Positions 1 through 7,496 of a stretch of DNA of 64,000 nt are shown piece by piece. The stretch's first letter is position 1, and each line of letters begins with the position of its first letter. The position numbers and the translations under genes are program-made. The stretch comes from Adlercreutzia sp. ZJ141 (GTDB lineage: Bacteria > Actinomycetota > Coriobacteriia > Coriobacteriales > Eggerthellaceae). The stretch is from the NCBI RefSeq assembly GCF_011038965.1, contig NZ_JAAKEB010000001.1, positions 124,001 to 188,000 of the forward strand, given 5' to 3'. The notes under the pieces were generated by a model. That model did not search any database and had not been told where the DNA came from. It saw only the letters and a program-made list of their open reading frames with translations.

Positions 1-20
1 CAGATTGCAAGGAACACAAT

Positions 21-43
21 CCTCGCTCATACATCTAGCGAGG
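21..43 (+). promoter_or_regulatory. inverted repeat ahead of kinase A
   Basis: CCTCGCT (21-27) is mirrored by AGCGAGG (37-43) around a 9-nt loop, about 40 nt before the kinase A start. No T-run follows, so an operator is as likely as the terminator of an upstream gene. The 9-mer TCGCTCATA at 23-31 recurs upstream of kinase B. A possible -10 (TATATA) lies near 61-66. Function is inferred only. Confidence 0.35.
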
Positions 44-84
44 GCTTCCTAACTGGAATACTATATAGAGAGGTGGAATCGACA

Positions 85-2124
85 ATGGGAAGTCGCATGT
101 ATCAGTATGAAAAGATTCCGAGAGTTCCCCTGGAGGGGTCGGCCTCGGCTGAAGGTTGCGTAACCTTGGCGTTTGAGGATTTCTCCTGCACGAACGTCAA
201 GGTCTTGAGCGAAGACGGTGCAAGTGGAATCGTTTACGAAGCAGTATCAAAAGACTTCTACCATTCCGAGGGCATGCCATCGGCTAGGCTGATAGTGAAA
301 GAATGCTATCCCGTTAAGATTGCCGATAGACTGAGACGGGAGAAGGGCGTTCTGTCTTTGTCGCCCGAAGCAGATGAGGACGACGTGCTCTACTTTAATA
401 GGTTTCTCAAGCAGTACAAAGACGCTTTTTCGAGTCACGCCGCACTATATCAAAGCTCCGCGCGTGAGCAGATAGTCGTTCCCGACAAGTCATATTCGCT
501 GAATGGGACGCAATACTTGGTTAGCGACGCGTCCAACGGCGATACGATGACATTTGCGTTTGAGCGCATGAGTCTGAAAGACAAAATCAAGACGCTCGTT
601 CGTGTGTGTGAGGCAATCACCGCGATTCACGAGGCTGGCTACGTTTACCTCGACCTGAAACCTGACAACATCCTCTGCGTGAAGAACTCCGATGCGAGTT
701 CGAACAGGTTGTACACGGGTGAAATCAAATTGTTTGACTTCGATACGGCAACCAAGATCTCGGATTTATCTAAAGCCGATACGCTGATATTTGGATCAGG
801 CGGCTGGTCGGCACACGAGCAGACCCACGAAGGGTATCGCGACAAGATAGGTCCTCGGAGCGACATCTACTCCATTGGAGCGTTGTTGTTCTGGATAGCG
901 GTCGGCCGTCCTCCGAAATCTAATGAAGTCATACATGCTGATGGTAAATGGCCGATTAGCGGTAGGGATTGTTCGAACGCTGAACTTATCAGGGCAGATG
1001 AACGCGCTCTCCAATGTGTTCGACATATCCTTAACAGCACGTTAACGGTCGATCCAGCCCTCCGTTATTCGACAACCAAACCATTAATAGACGATCTTTC
1101 AATTCTGGGTGATCTTATTTTGCCAGTAGGACCCACCCACGCAACAGATCATATGGCAATGAGAGCAGAACTCGAAAACCTGGCTACCAGCATTTCGGAA
1201 GTAAAAGCGCTGTTGGAATCATCGAGAGGGGCGGTTGACTCTACGCCAAACACAAGCGAATCCGAGGCGGAATCTGTCGGCACTGGGTTCGGCGATGCTG
1301 CGGACATGATCGCTCCGGCTGACGTTGATATAATAGAATCGGACTTGAGTGACGGAAACCCAGCTGTGGTGGGATATGCGGTATATCAGATCCTTACGTC
1401 CCTTACTGACAATTTCGAATATGACATCCAAGACGATATTCGCGCTGTCTTATCAAGTACCGCAGCGAAAATCAAAGACGTGCTGTCAGCTCGGAGTGCG
1501 GACGAATCTGAAGACCTTTTTGAAGTGGCAACCGAAATGGCAAACTCTGTTTTGCATCTGCTTGTCTGCAATATGGCCCTCGATATGCCTGAATACTACC
1601 ATGTTCCGGCTAAAGTCACCCGTATCTGTAAAAGCGTGCTTTCCTCTCTTTCGCATGCGACTGCAGAAAAGGATGTAGATGAGATGCTCCGTTACTGCGC
1701 CGATGCGGTGCGCTGCACCTATGCCACTCAGCTCCTTGCCGTAGCAGGATCAATAAGAGGGAACCTCAGCAAGTATCTCTCTGACATCTATCTAGCCGCA
1801 TTCGACGATGCAACAAACAACGTAGTCTCCGCGCTTGAGGGTGCTGACGCCGAAAAGATAGACGCTGCGGTTGAAGGACTAGAGCGCTGCACCCATGCCA
1901 CTCAACTCCTTGCTGCAGCGGAGTCAACAAGGGAGAGCCTCGGCGAGTACTTCTCCGACAGTTATCTAGTCGCAATCGACGATGCGGTAGACAACGTGGT
2001 TTTCGTACTCGAGGGCGTTGACGTCGAAAAGATAGACGCTGCGGTTGAAGGACTAAATAGAATACTAGCGCAGGCTAATGAGAACGCAATGGCAGGTATG
2101 ATTTCCAGGCAGCTCGATGACTAG
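85..2124 (+). CDS. divergent Ser/Thr protein kinase with C-terminal repeats (kinase A)
   Basis: Residues about 35-340 form a Hanks-type kinase domain: a glycine loop GASGIVYE near 45, the ATP lysine in VKECYP near 72, catalytic loop YLDLKPDN near 188-195 (HRD has become YLD, but the Asp, Lys and Asn remain), and DFD in place of DFG near 218. It should phosphorylate Ser/Thr on unknown substrates. No membrane helix is seen, so it is probably cytosolic. The last third is helical and ends in a tandem 58-residue repeat. ATG 85 is preferred to GTG 73 because GAGGTGG sits 8 nt ahead of it. The gene converges on partner gene 2142-3527 with only 17 nt between stops. It is a clear paralogue of the kinase at 5721-7331. 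Kinase identity is firm; the role is unknown. Confidence 0.85.
   Translation: MGSRMYQYEKIPRVPLEGSASAEGCVTLAFEDFSCTNVKVLSEDGASGIVYEAVSKDFYHSEGMPSARLIVKECYPVKIADRLRREKGVLSLSPEADEDDVLYFNRFLKQYKDAFSSHAALYQSSAREQIVVPDKSYSLNGTQYLVSDASNGDTMTFAFERMSLKDKIKTLVRVCEAITAIHEAGYVYLDLKPDNILCVKNSDASSNRLYTGEIKLFDFDTATKISDLSKADTLIFGSGGWSAHEQTHEGYRDKIGPRSDIYSIGALLFWIAVGRPPKSNEVIHADGKWPISGRDCSNAELIRADERALQCVRHILNSTLTVDPALRYSTTKPLIDDLSILGDLILPVGPTHATDHMAMRAELENLATSISEVKALLESSRGAVDSTPNTSESEAESVGTGFGDAADMIAPADVDIIESDLSDGNPAVVGYAVYQILTSLTDNFEYDIQDDIRAVLSSTAAKIKDVLSARSADESEDLFEVATEMANSVLHLLVCNMALDMPEYYHVPAKVTRICKSVLSSLSHATAEKDVDEMLRYCADAVRCTYATQLLAVAGSIRGNLSKYLSDIYLAAFDDATNNVVSALEGADAEKIDAAVEGLERCTHATQLLAAAESTRESLGEYFSDSYLVAIDDAVDNVVFVLEGVDVEKIDAAVEGLNRILAQANENAMAGMISRQLDD
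1711..2058 (+). repeat. tandem 174-bp repeat inside kinase A
   Basis: Two in-frame units (1711-1884 and 1885-2058) each encode 58 residues, beginning RCT(Y/H)ATQLLA and ending EKIDAAVEGL. DNA and protein are both strongly similar, which points to a fairly recent duplication. The 38 residues just before (from about 1597) align ungapped but weakly with the later part of the unit, suggesting an older half unit. The units look helical and may be a binding surface. Confidence 0.85.
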
Positions 2125-2141
2125 GTTAGTTGCGGTGGTGC

Positions 2142-3527
2142 TCACATGGAGTAGAACTCGGTGAGCATCTGATTGAGATAGTCGATCGGATGTCTGTTAC
2201 CCGACCCGGCAATGCTGCGAAGGAAAAGGCCGTCCAGGGGTTTTCTCGGATGCAACGGCATCATGCCGCATTCATCGGTAAGGATGATGTTAGTTTGCTG
2301 ATAGAAAGAGTCGAAAAGAGTTTCCTTGAGAGCCCCGTTGGCCATCTGGGCGTCGTTTTCGAAGCAGAAGTGGAAGAAGAGCAGGGCCACCATATTGCCC
2401 CTTGGAATTCCGTTTTCTCGCATCCGCCCGACTGCGTGCTCCTCGGTTCTAATCTCGCGATCTTGTAAGACATCCAAATCTCGCTCGTTTTCCTCGAGCC
2501 AGGCTCTGCGGTTCATCGTCCCCCAAAGCAGACGCTTCCTCTGCGAGTCCTCTTGAACGTATGCGTTGTCGAGGTAGCTTGTCTCAGGGAGCGTGAGGCT
2601 GTATTTTTCCTTATACATCTCGACTAGCGAACGAATTCCGACGCCACCTTCTTTGAAGAAGAGATCGTATGTCTCAACCACAGAGCGTTGGATTCCGGTG
2701 AAAAGCCTGTGGTTGGATTTCAGGAAGGCACGAAACGCCTCTGCCGCATGGTTCTGGTCTGCGAAATCTGATTCAGAAAGCCCCCTGATCCTCCCGCCAA
2801 GCAAGCGGGTAAAGCCAGCCGCTGATTCCGTTTCTTTCGAACCACCCTGGAGGTGGTTTAGTGCTGAGCTTGCTTCGAGTTTATACCACTCAAGCATTTC
2901 GATCGCTTTTGCGTACGCATCGTTGCCGAAGATGTTTTGGCAACCGATAAAGAAGATGTATATAGCCTCTTCCGCAACTCTGTAGTTGAGCCAATTCTGA
3001 TAGAGGCACTCAAAACAAAACCTTTGGGATTCGGCGAGATTAAGGTTCATTGCCAAACACAGCTTGAAGATGCTTCGGGGGCTAACGTATACCTCCCATT
3101 TCTCCTTCGTGATCCATTGGCTCAAGTTCGCAGAGGAGAAACCCAGCCCTTTTTCCTTCCCCGACTCGCGCAAGGCCTTCTTGACACCTTTCACGTCATC
3201 TGCAATACCAAAACGCCGCGCAACAAAGCTGGTGAGCCGCTCGTTGAACGGCACTATCTCCATCGTCAACTCATTAAGGGCATCTATTGTGGAAAGGGGT
3301 TCAATATCCTTGAGGCTTTCGAGCATTTCAACGGTGTACGCACCGTGCTTTTTGGGAAGCAATCGCAGCTCTTCTAAATTCTTATCCTCGGGTGTAATCA
3401 TTATGTCTCGCAGTTTCCGTTTTAATAATGCTATCGCCTTAATGGTTGAAAACCCCAGGTTCTGTCCATAATGAGATAGCTGGTTTTCCAGGTCATCGTT
3501 GTTACATTCTAGCCCATACTCTATCAT
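2142..3527 (-). CDS. HTH-like partner protein of kinase A
   Basis: I do not recognise a named family for the full length. It is a clear paralogue of 7497-8696: shared blocks include (V/I)PFNERL, SSANLSQWI, FTG(I/V)R.S and a C-terminal block with PLHPRKP. The SSANLSQWI block, followed by a Ser-Pro and a LCLAMNLNLAE-type helix, resembles an XRE-like helix-turn-helix followed by the tail seen in HTH proteins encoded beside bacterial Ser/Thr kinases. DNA binding is therefore plausible but inferred. About 90 residues precede the shared core, more than in the paralogue. The start is uncertain: ATG 3527 is chosen, with no clear ribosome site; TTG 3593 is the upstream alternative. It faces kinase A tail to tail. 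Confidence 0.75.
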   Translation of the reverse strand: MIEYGLECNNDDLENQLSHYGQNLGFSTIKAIALLKRKLRDIMITPEDKNLEELRLLPKKHGAYTVEMLESLKDIEPLSTIDALNELTMEIVPFNERLTSFVARRFGIADDVKGVKKALRESGKEKGLGFSSANLSQWITKEKWEVYVSPRSIFKLCLAMNLNLAESQRFCFECLYQNWLNYRVAEEAIYIFFIGCQNIFGNDAYAKAIEMLEWYKLEASSALNHLQGGSKETESAAGFTRLLGGRIRGLSESDFADQNHAAEAFRAFLKSNHRLFTGIQRSVVETYDLFFKEGGVGIRSLVEMYKEKYSLTLPETSYLDNAYVQEDSQRKRLLWGTMNRRAWLEENERDLDVLQDREIRTEEHAVGRMRENGIPRGNMVALLFFHFCFENDAQMANGALKETLFDSFYQQTNIILTDECGMMPLHPRKPLDGLFLRSIAGSGNRHPIDYLNQMLTEFYSM

Positions 3528-3722
3528 AGGGGTGGCTGAGGGTCGTAGCTGCTCCCGTGGCAAGCGCAAGCGCGAGGAAACGATAAACAGCAATATGAGT
3601 TTAGATCATACGAAGCGGCATTACATCTCATCGTGTGGATACCCAAACATAAGAGGAAGGTTGGCTGCAAGAAGAGTCGCACCGAGACCCGTCATATTTT
3701 GGCGAAGAACATGTTTATCTTC

Positions 3723-3754
3723 GATGACTTATGTGAAGCTCCACATAAGTCATC
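3723..3754. promoter_or_regulatory. perfect 13-bp hairpin in a gene-poor gap
   Basis: GATGACTTATGTG (3723-3735) and its exact complement CACATAAGTCATC (3742-3754) flank a 6-nt loop. No T-run follows on either side, so a simple terminator is unlikely; an operator or RNA element is possible. The gap 3528-4167 otherwise holds only a likely GNAT remnant (minus strand) and an unconvincing 61-codon basic frame at 3633-3818 without a ribosome site. Confidence 0.5.
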
Positions 3755-3832
3755 ATTTGTAAGCAACCTGAACCGACAGAAACGGAAACCTAAGAAGTTG
3801 CAACGAAAACAGCGATAACGATTGTCTGTTTT

Positions 3833-3997
3833 TTACTTTACCGAACGGAACAAGCGCTGCGAGCAAAGGGACCATATCAGACAAAGATATAGTTTTCGAA
3901 TACCATAAGAGTCTTCGAGTTTCGCTCTTTCAACAAGTTCGAATTTAATCCCACCCGACTTCTGCAGCTGATTAGCTGACCTATTTTCACATGTCCC
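3833..3997 (-). pseudogene. possible GNAT acetyltransferase C-terminal remnant
   Basis: The minus strand is open for 54 codons without a start. It reads CENRSANQLQKSGG and continues about 40 residues to a stop. An Asn-x-x-Ser-x-x-x-x-x-x-x-Gly-Gly pattern of this kind is typical of the acetyl-CoA-binding end of GNAT acetyltransferases. A stop codon lies immediately upstream and no continuation was found, so it looks like a decayed fragment. The match is by eye and short. Confidence 0.35.
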
Positions 3998-4167
3998 CTA
4001 ATCAAAGGACGTTCTAGGCCTTCATTTTTGCCGACTGAAATAAAAGCAGTGCTCAGACTATGTGGACACCAACCAATGATATTCTGTATAACTATGGTGA
4101 TAAATACGTCTCAAAATAATCGATTGCAAGCTTGAATCCAAACCAGCTCCCACTGAAAGGGTAACAG

Positions 4168-4617
4168 TTGAAACGCTTTGTGCTCCTCTTTTTAACTATA
4201 TTAGTTGCTATAGGGTTTTATGGCTGTGCTTTCACGGCAGATAAGAGTCTTTACGAGAATAATGTAATAAACAGCGCTCAATATCTTCTCGAGGGGAAGA
4301 CTCCCGGAAAGTTTATTTCTGACGAATTGCATTTTAATACTATTGCAGACGGAGTGTATTATTCTGACGTGCACGTCAAATCTCATACTGTGGATGCAGT
4401 CAAGGATCAGACCTCGATATTTGATAAGGAATACAAGTATGTGATTGGCGGAAATGTGACTTTTACCGGGTCTTTTAACTATTACACAAATGGCGAGTTT
4501 GGCAGCAACGACTACGAAGAGGTACGGACTTACGGGCCGTATGAATACCATGCCTGGTGTACGGTTACCGCTGACGGGAAAGTGAATTGGACCGGTTTTC
4601 AAATGAACGATTTATAA
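4168..4617 (+). CDS. small lipoprotein
   Basis: The 149-residue product starts with a lipoprotein signal: Lys-Arg, a hydrophobic run, then FYGC with the lipid-bearing Cys at residue 20. The mature part is polar with many Tyr and Asn and no motif I recognise; it probably sits on the outer face of the membrane. The start is TTG 4168, supported by GAAAGGG about 7 nt upstream. It stands alone among the kinase modules; its outer location makes it a possible sensor-side partner, but nothing shows this directly. Codon use is AT-rich like its neighbours. Confidence 0.7.
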   Translation: MKRFVLLFLTILVAIGFYGCAFTADKSLYENNVINSAQYLLEGKTPGKFISDELHFNTIADGVYYSDVHVKSHTVDAVKDQTSIFDKEYKYVIGGNVTFTGSFNYYTNGEFGSNDYEEVRTYGPYEYHAWCTVTADGKVNWTGFQMNDL

Positions 4618-4737
4618 CGTTATTGAATGACGAATGCTTCTATTACTTGACTGTTGACGTACTTTATCGTGTGCTTTCGATACACATAGAAGGCTATAGT
4701 CAACATATCTACTGGCACCTAAGGTTAATACCGGTGG

Positions 4738-4914
4738 TTATGGAGAAAACCAAACTTTACCCATGATGGACTCATTCCTTTCCATTGCATCGGTGATTCG
4801 ATAATCCTTTACCGTAAAGTCCCACGCTTTGTACGGTACCAATGCGCTAATGACTACTATGGCGATGATTACACCAATGACATACGGTGCTTTCGACTTT
4901 GACTGGGTTGACAT
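4738..4914 (-). CDS. 58-residue single-pass membrane peptide
   Basis: ATG 4914 is preceded by GGAGGG with 3-4 nt spacing, and a perfect TATAAT lies at 4946-4951 on the same strand. The product begins MSTQSKSKAP, has one hydrophobic helix (about residues 11-27), and ends with a charged tail of about 30 residues that finishes VWFSP. I do not recognise the family. Promoter, ribosome site, start and stop all line up within 215 bp, so the gene is likely real despite its size. It lies upstream of nothing on its own strand except the terminal gap toward the lipoprotein gene, which runs the other way. Confidence 0.6.
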   Translation of the reverse strand: MSTQSKSKAPYVIGVIIAIVVISALVPYKAWDFTVKDYRITDAMERNESIMGKVWFSP

Positions 4915-4945
4915 CAACCCTCCGATGCTCGCACTGTTTTACAGC

Positions 4946-4951
4946 ATTATA
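4946..4951 (-). promoter_or_regulatory. -10 box for the 58-residue peptide gene
   Basis: TATAAT on the minus strand, about 30 nt before the start codon. No good -35 is visible at 17 nt. Identification rests on the perfect -10 and the compact spacing to a strong ribosome site. Confidence 0.4.
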
Positions 4952-5155
4952 GACCAAATAGTTGATGCCTAAGACTTCCAATATGACACCCCCACCCCAC
5001 TGCGTTTTGGTTAAGGACCTCAGAATGCCCTTGTGTAGTAAACTCATTCCCTGCAAGGGAAACATAGCTAGAATAGCAACATGACGCTCAAAGCCTGCTG
5101 TATTCTCGGCGTCTGAGAACCTGCCGGGCTATCGCGCATTGCAAAATGCCCGAAC

Positions 5156-5713
5156 CTATTGCTTCTCAAAAACTATGTCGTAGCTTTCGTCATTAAAGTG
5201 GAGGTATAGCGTCCAGGGATCTGCTTCAGAGTTCATGTAGATGTAAAACTCACCAACTTGCATTCCGGATGCTTTCAGTGCGTATTTTAGATAAAGGTCA
5301 AGCGTTCCCCTGTCGATTTTATCTACGAGTGACCATTCGTATTTTCGCTCGGCTGTCTCTGTGGTAAGTATACAGCTTCCATCTTCACTGGCGCTAAATG
5401 TCATTTCTTTGAGAGTATTACCTGGTGCGGGCACGCTTTTCGTATCAACATGTGCGGTTGACATGAATGAGGTCCATTCCCCAATGACGGGATCGCTGGG
5501 AGAAATACCTTTGTCAAAGAACGCGCCGAATACGCCGGTCGTCCATGCAAAAACTGCTATGGCGACTATTGCCAGCATGATGATCACGGTGGCTGCGATA
5601 CGTGTTCTACCCGTACCCTTTCCGTCTTTCGCGTGTACCTTGTCTGCGAGTTTATCGTCTAACGTCTTGTTAGCTACCTCTAGCTTTGCTTCAAAGGTGT
5701 CAACGTCTTCCAT
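5156..5713 (-). CDS. membrane protein with a kinase-B-like outer domain
   Basis: This 185-residue protein has a charged cytosolic N-terminus rich in Lys, Glu and Asp, one membrane helix (about residues 45-65) and a C-terminal outer domain. That domain starts VIGEWTSF and contains DGSC, a TE..E stretch and a Trp, matching the order seen in the outer domain of kinase B (VGHWQSI, DGTG, TEQTE, W). Both resemble lipocalin-like beta domains, a fold guess only. ATG 5713 has AGGA 5 nt upstream and begins 7 nt after the kinase B stop; GTG 5740 would overlap it. It is very probably co-transcribed with kinase B and may share or titrate its ligand. Confidence 0.7.
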   Translation of the reverse strand: MEDVDTFEAKLEVANKTLDDKLADKVHAKDGKGTGRTRIAATVIIMLAIVAIAVFAWTTGVFGAFFDKGISPSDPVIGEWTSFMSTAHVDTKSVPAPGNTLKEMTFSASEDGSCILTTETAERKYEWSLVDKIDRGTLDLYLKYALKASGMQVGEFYIYMNSEADPWTLYLHFNDESYDIVFEKQ

Positions 5714-5720
5714 CTTGTTC

Positions 5721-7331
5721 CTATCTGACGAAATATACACCTGTTATGGTGGTGCCGTCGCTGGTGTAAAGGGTACATAACTTCGTGTAGCCCTCAAGAG
5801 CCTCGAGCATGCCGGTTTTTTCCGACTCGAGTTTAACTATGGTTTTGTAGTCGATGTCGGATACGACAAGCTTTGTAGTGGCTGTTCCGTTGTTTGTTCC
5901 GACGTACGTTCGCGTCAGGTGACCGTCTTCGTCAGCAACCTCCATGGAATACTTCCACGAGAAAGAGACTTCCGTCTGCTCTGTAGCAACGCTACCCGTT
6001 CCATCTGTTCTGATGGTAAGAAGGGTCGAGTCGCCTATCAAGAAAGAGTCTTTGTCGCTTATATTGCCCGAACCGTCATCTGGTGCGGTGAATGTCGCAA
6101 TCGATTGCCAATGACCGACCAGAGGTTCGAGTGTGCTTTTTTGAAAGAAGGTAACTGTCGCAATCGCAACAGAGACGGCAACGATTGCGACCAGAATCGC
6201 ACACCATCGTACGAGGCGGCTTCTGCGTGCTTCTATTTCTGCCTTACGTATTGCCTCGGCTGCGCTGCCCTCTATCTTCCCGAGCTCTTGCTTTGCTGCT
6301 TCTGAAATGGGAGAGACAAGCTCAAGCAACGTCTGGATGTTTAGCTTGAGGTCTTTTGCAGTGGGGTATCTTTTATCGGGGTCGATAACTAAGGTTTTGT
6401 CGAGTATTTCAGTTATTTTCTTTCTTGCGCGACTACCGAAGCACGAAAACGTTGGGTCTTTCAGCACCTCGTCGGTATTCCATGACCCGCAGGCGTGGAT
6501 GACCTCGGTGGCGGTAGGGGGTCGACCGTAGGCCATCCAGAACAAGATGGCACCGATCGAGTACAGATCGGTTCGCATGTCGATGCCTTGCCGTTCTGGG
6601 CGAAACACCTCGTACCCCGACCAATTCTTGGTACCCAATACAGGCATTCCGTCTCCGAATCCCTTTTTCTCCGCCAGTGTGCTGTCGAAATCAAAAAGAA
6701 CCACTTTTGTTCGTTTTCCGGCTGTGTCCTGAAACGTGATGATATTGGTTGGTTTGAGATCTAAGCAGTAGTAACCACAGCTGTGTATGGCTATGACAGC
6801 ATCGCAAAGGGACGCCAACATCGCAATCCGTTCAGGTCCCGACATGTTGCCGATGGCCCTGTCGAGGGTGAGACCGTCAGATGCGTCACTAACAAGGTAT
6901 GCTGTATTGTTTTCTTTTAGATAGTGAATGGGCGTGCTGACGAACTCCTTGGCTTTTCCCTGGTGGAGACTGGTGTGTACAGTTATTGCCCAGTCGAAGC
7001 GCTCAAGGTTCTGCTCGAAACTAAGTTTTGCGAACGTTGGTGCATCCTGCGTAAGCTGCAGGCACTTACCCAACCTTTGCAGGTAGGGGCTCGTGTCTAG
7101 CGGGTAGCACTCTTTGACAATAAGCCGCGCCGGTGTGGCCACTTCCGTACCGTAGAGATCGTGTGATATTGTCTCGTAGACGATTCCGCTTGCGCCATCT
7201 ACGCTGAGCGTCTTTACCTGCTCGCATGTGAAGGAAGGGAATCGCAGTGTCGCCCCTTGCGTGCTGTTTGCATCGAGAGATATGCGGCTTGGCTTAGCGA
7301 TGGGCTGGCCTTGCGCAATGGGGAGGTCCAC
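5721..7331 (-). CDS. membrane Ser/Thr protein kinase with outer domain (kinase B)
   Basis: Residues about 35-335 are a kinase domain closely related to kinase A: GASGIVYE near 47, VKECYP lysine near 73, CLDLKPTN near 189-196, DFD near 214 and a D.YSIGAILFW block near 255. After a helical linker there is one membrane helix (about 376-396) and an outer domain of 140 residues starting VGHWQS. The layout is that of a receptor kinase sensing something outside. Starting GTG 7331 is supported by GGAG 7 nt upstream. It is transcribed away from its partner 7497-8696 and ahead of the membrane protein 5156-5713. HRD is replaced by CLD and DFG by DFD, but the catalytic Asp, Lys and Asn remain, so activity is plausible. 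Confidence 0.85.
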   Translation of the reverse strand: MDLPIAQGQPIAKPSRISLDANSTQGATLRFPSFTCEQVKTLSVDGASGIVYETISHDLYGTEVATPARLIVKECYPLDTSPYLQRLGKCLQLTQDAPTFAKLSFEQNLERFDWAITVHTSLHQGKAKEFVSTPIHYLKENNTAYLVSDASDGLTLDRAIGNMSGPERIAMLASLCDAVIAIHSCGYYCLDLKPTNIITFQDTAGKRTKVVLFDFDSTLAEKKGFGDGMPVLGTKNWSGYEVFRPERQGIDMRTDLYSIGAILFWMAYGRPPTATEVIHACGSWNTDEVLKDPTFSCFGSRARKKITEILDKTLVIDPDKRYPTAKDLKLNIQTLLELVSPISEAAKQELGKIEGSAAEAIRKAEIEARRSRLVRWCAILVAIVAVSVAIATVTFFQKSTLEPLVGHWQSIATFTAPDDGSGNISDKDSFLIGDSTLLTIRTDGTGSVATEQTEVSFSWKYSMEVADEDGHLTRTYVGTNNGTATTKLVVSDIDYKTIVKLESEKTGMLEALEGYTKLCTLYTSDGTTITGVYFVR

Positions 7332-7496
7332 TCGTTTTCTCCATTCATCCGTCGGGAAGGCTTTCAGGTTTGTCTTACTATTCTATACTTTATGAGCGAT
7401 GAGGTAGCTTCGTTGCTTCGTTGAATGTGGGTAGTTGACGTGGCACAAGCGTGAGAATTGAACTGCTGCCAGCCACTCTGAAGGGATGATGTACGA

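Noticed and set aside
3633-3818. 61-codon basic frame in the gap after partner A
   Set aside because: GTG start without a ribosome site, and the perfect hairpin lies inside it; no recognisable family.
4847-5065. 72-codon minus-strand frame upstream of the 58-residue peptide
   Set aside because: No ribosome site and it overlaps the better supported peptide gene in another frame, including its TATAAT box.
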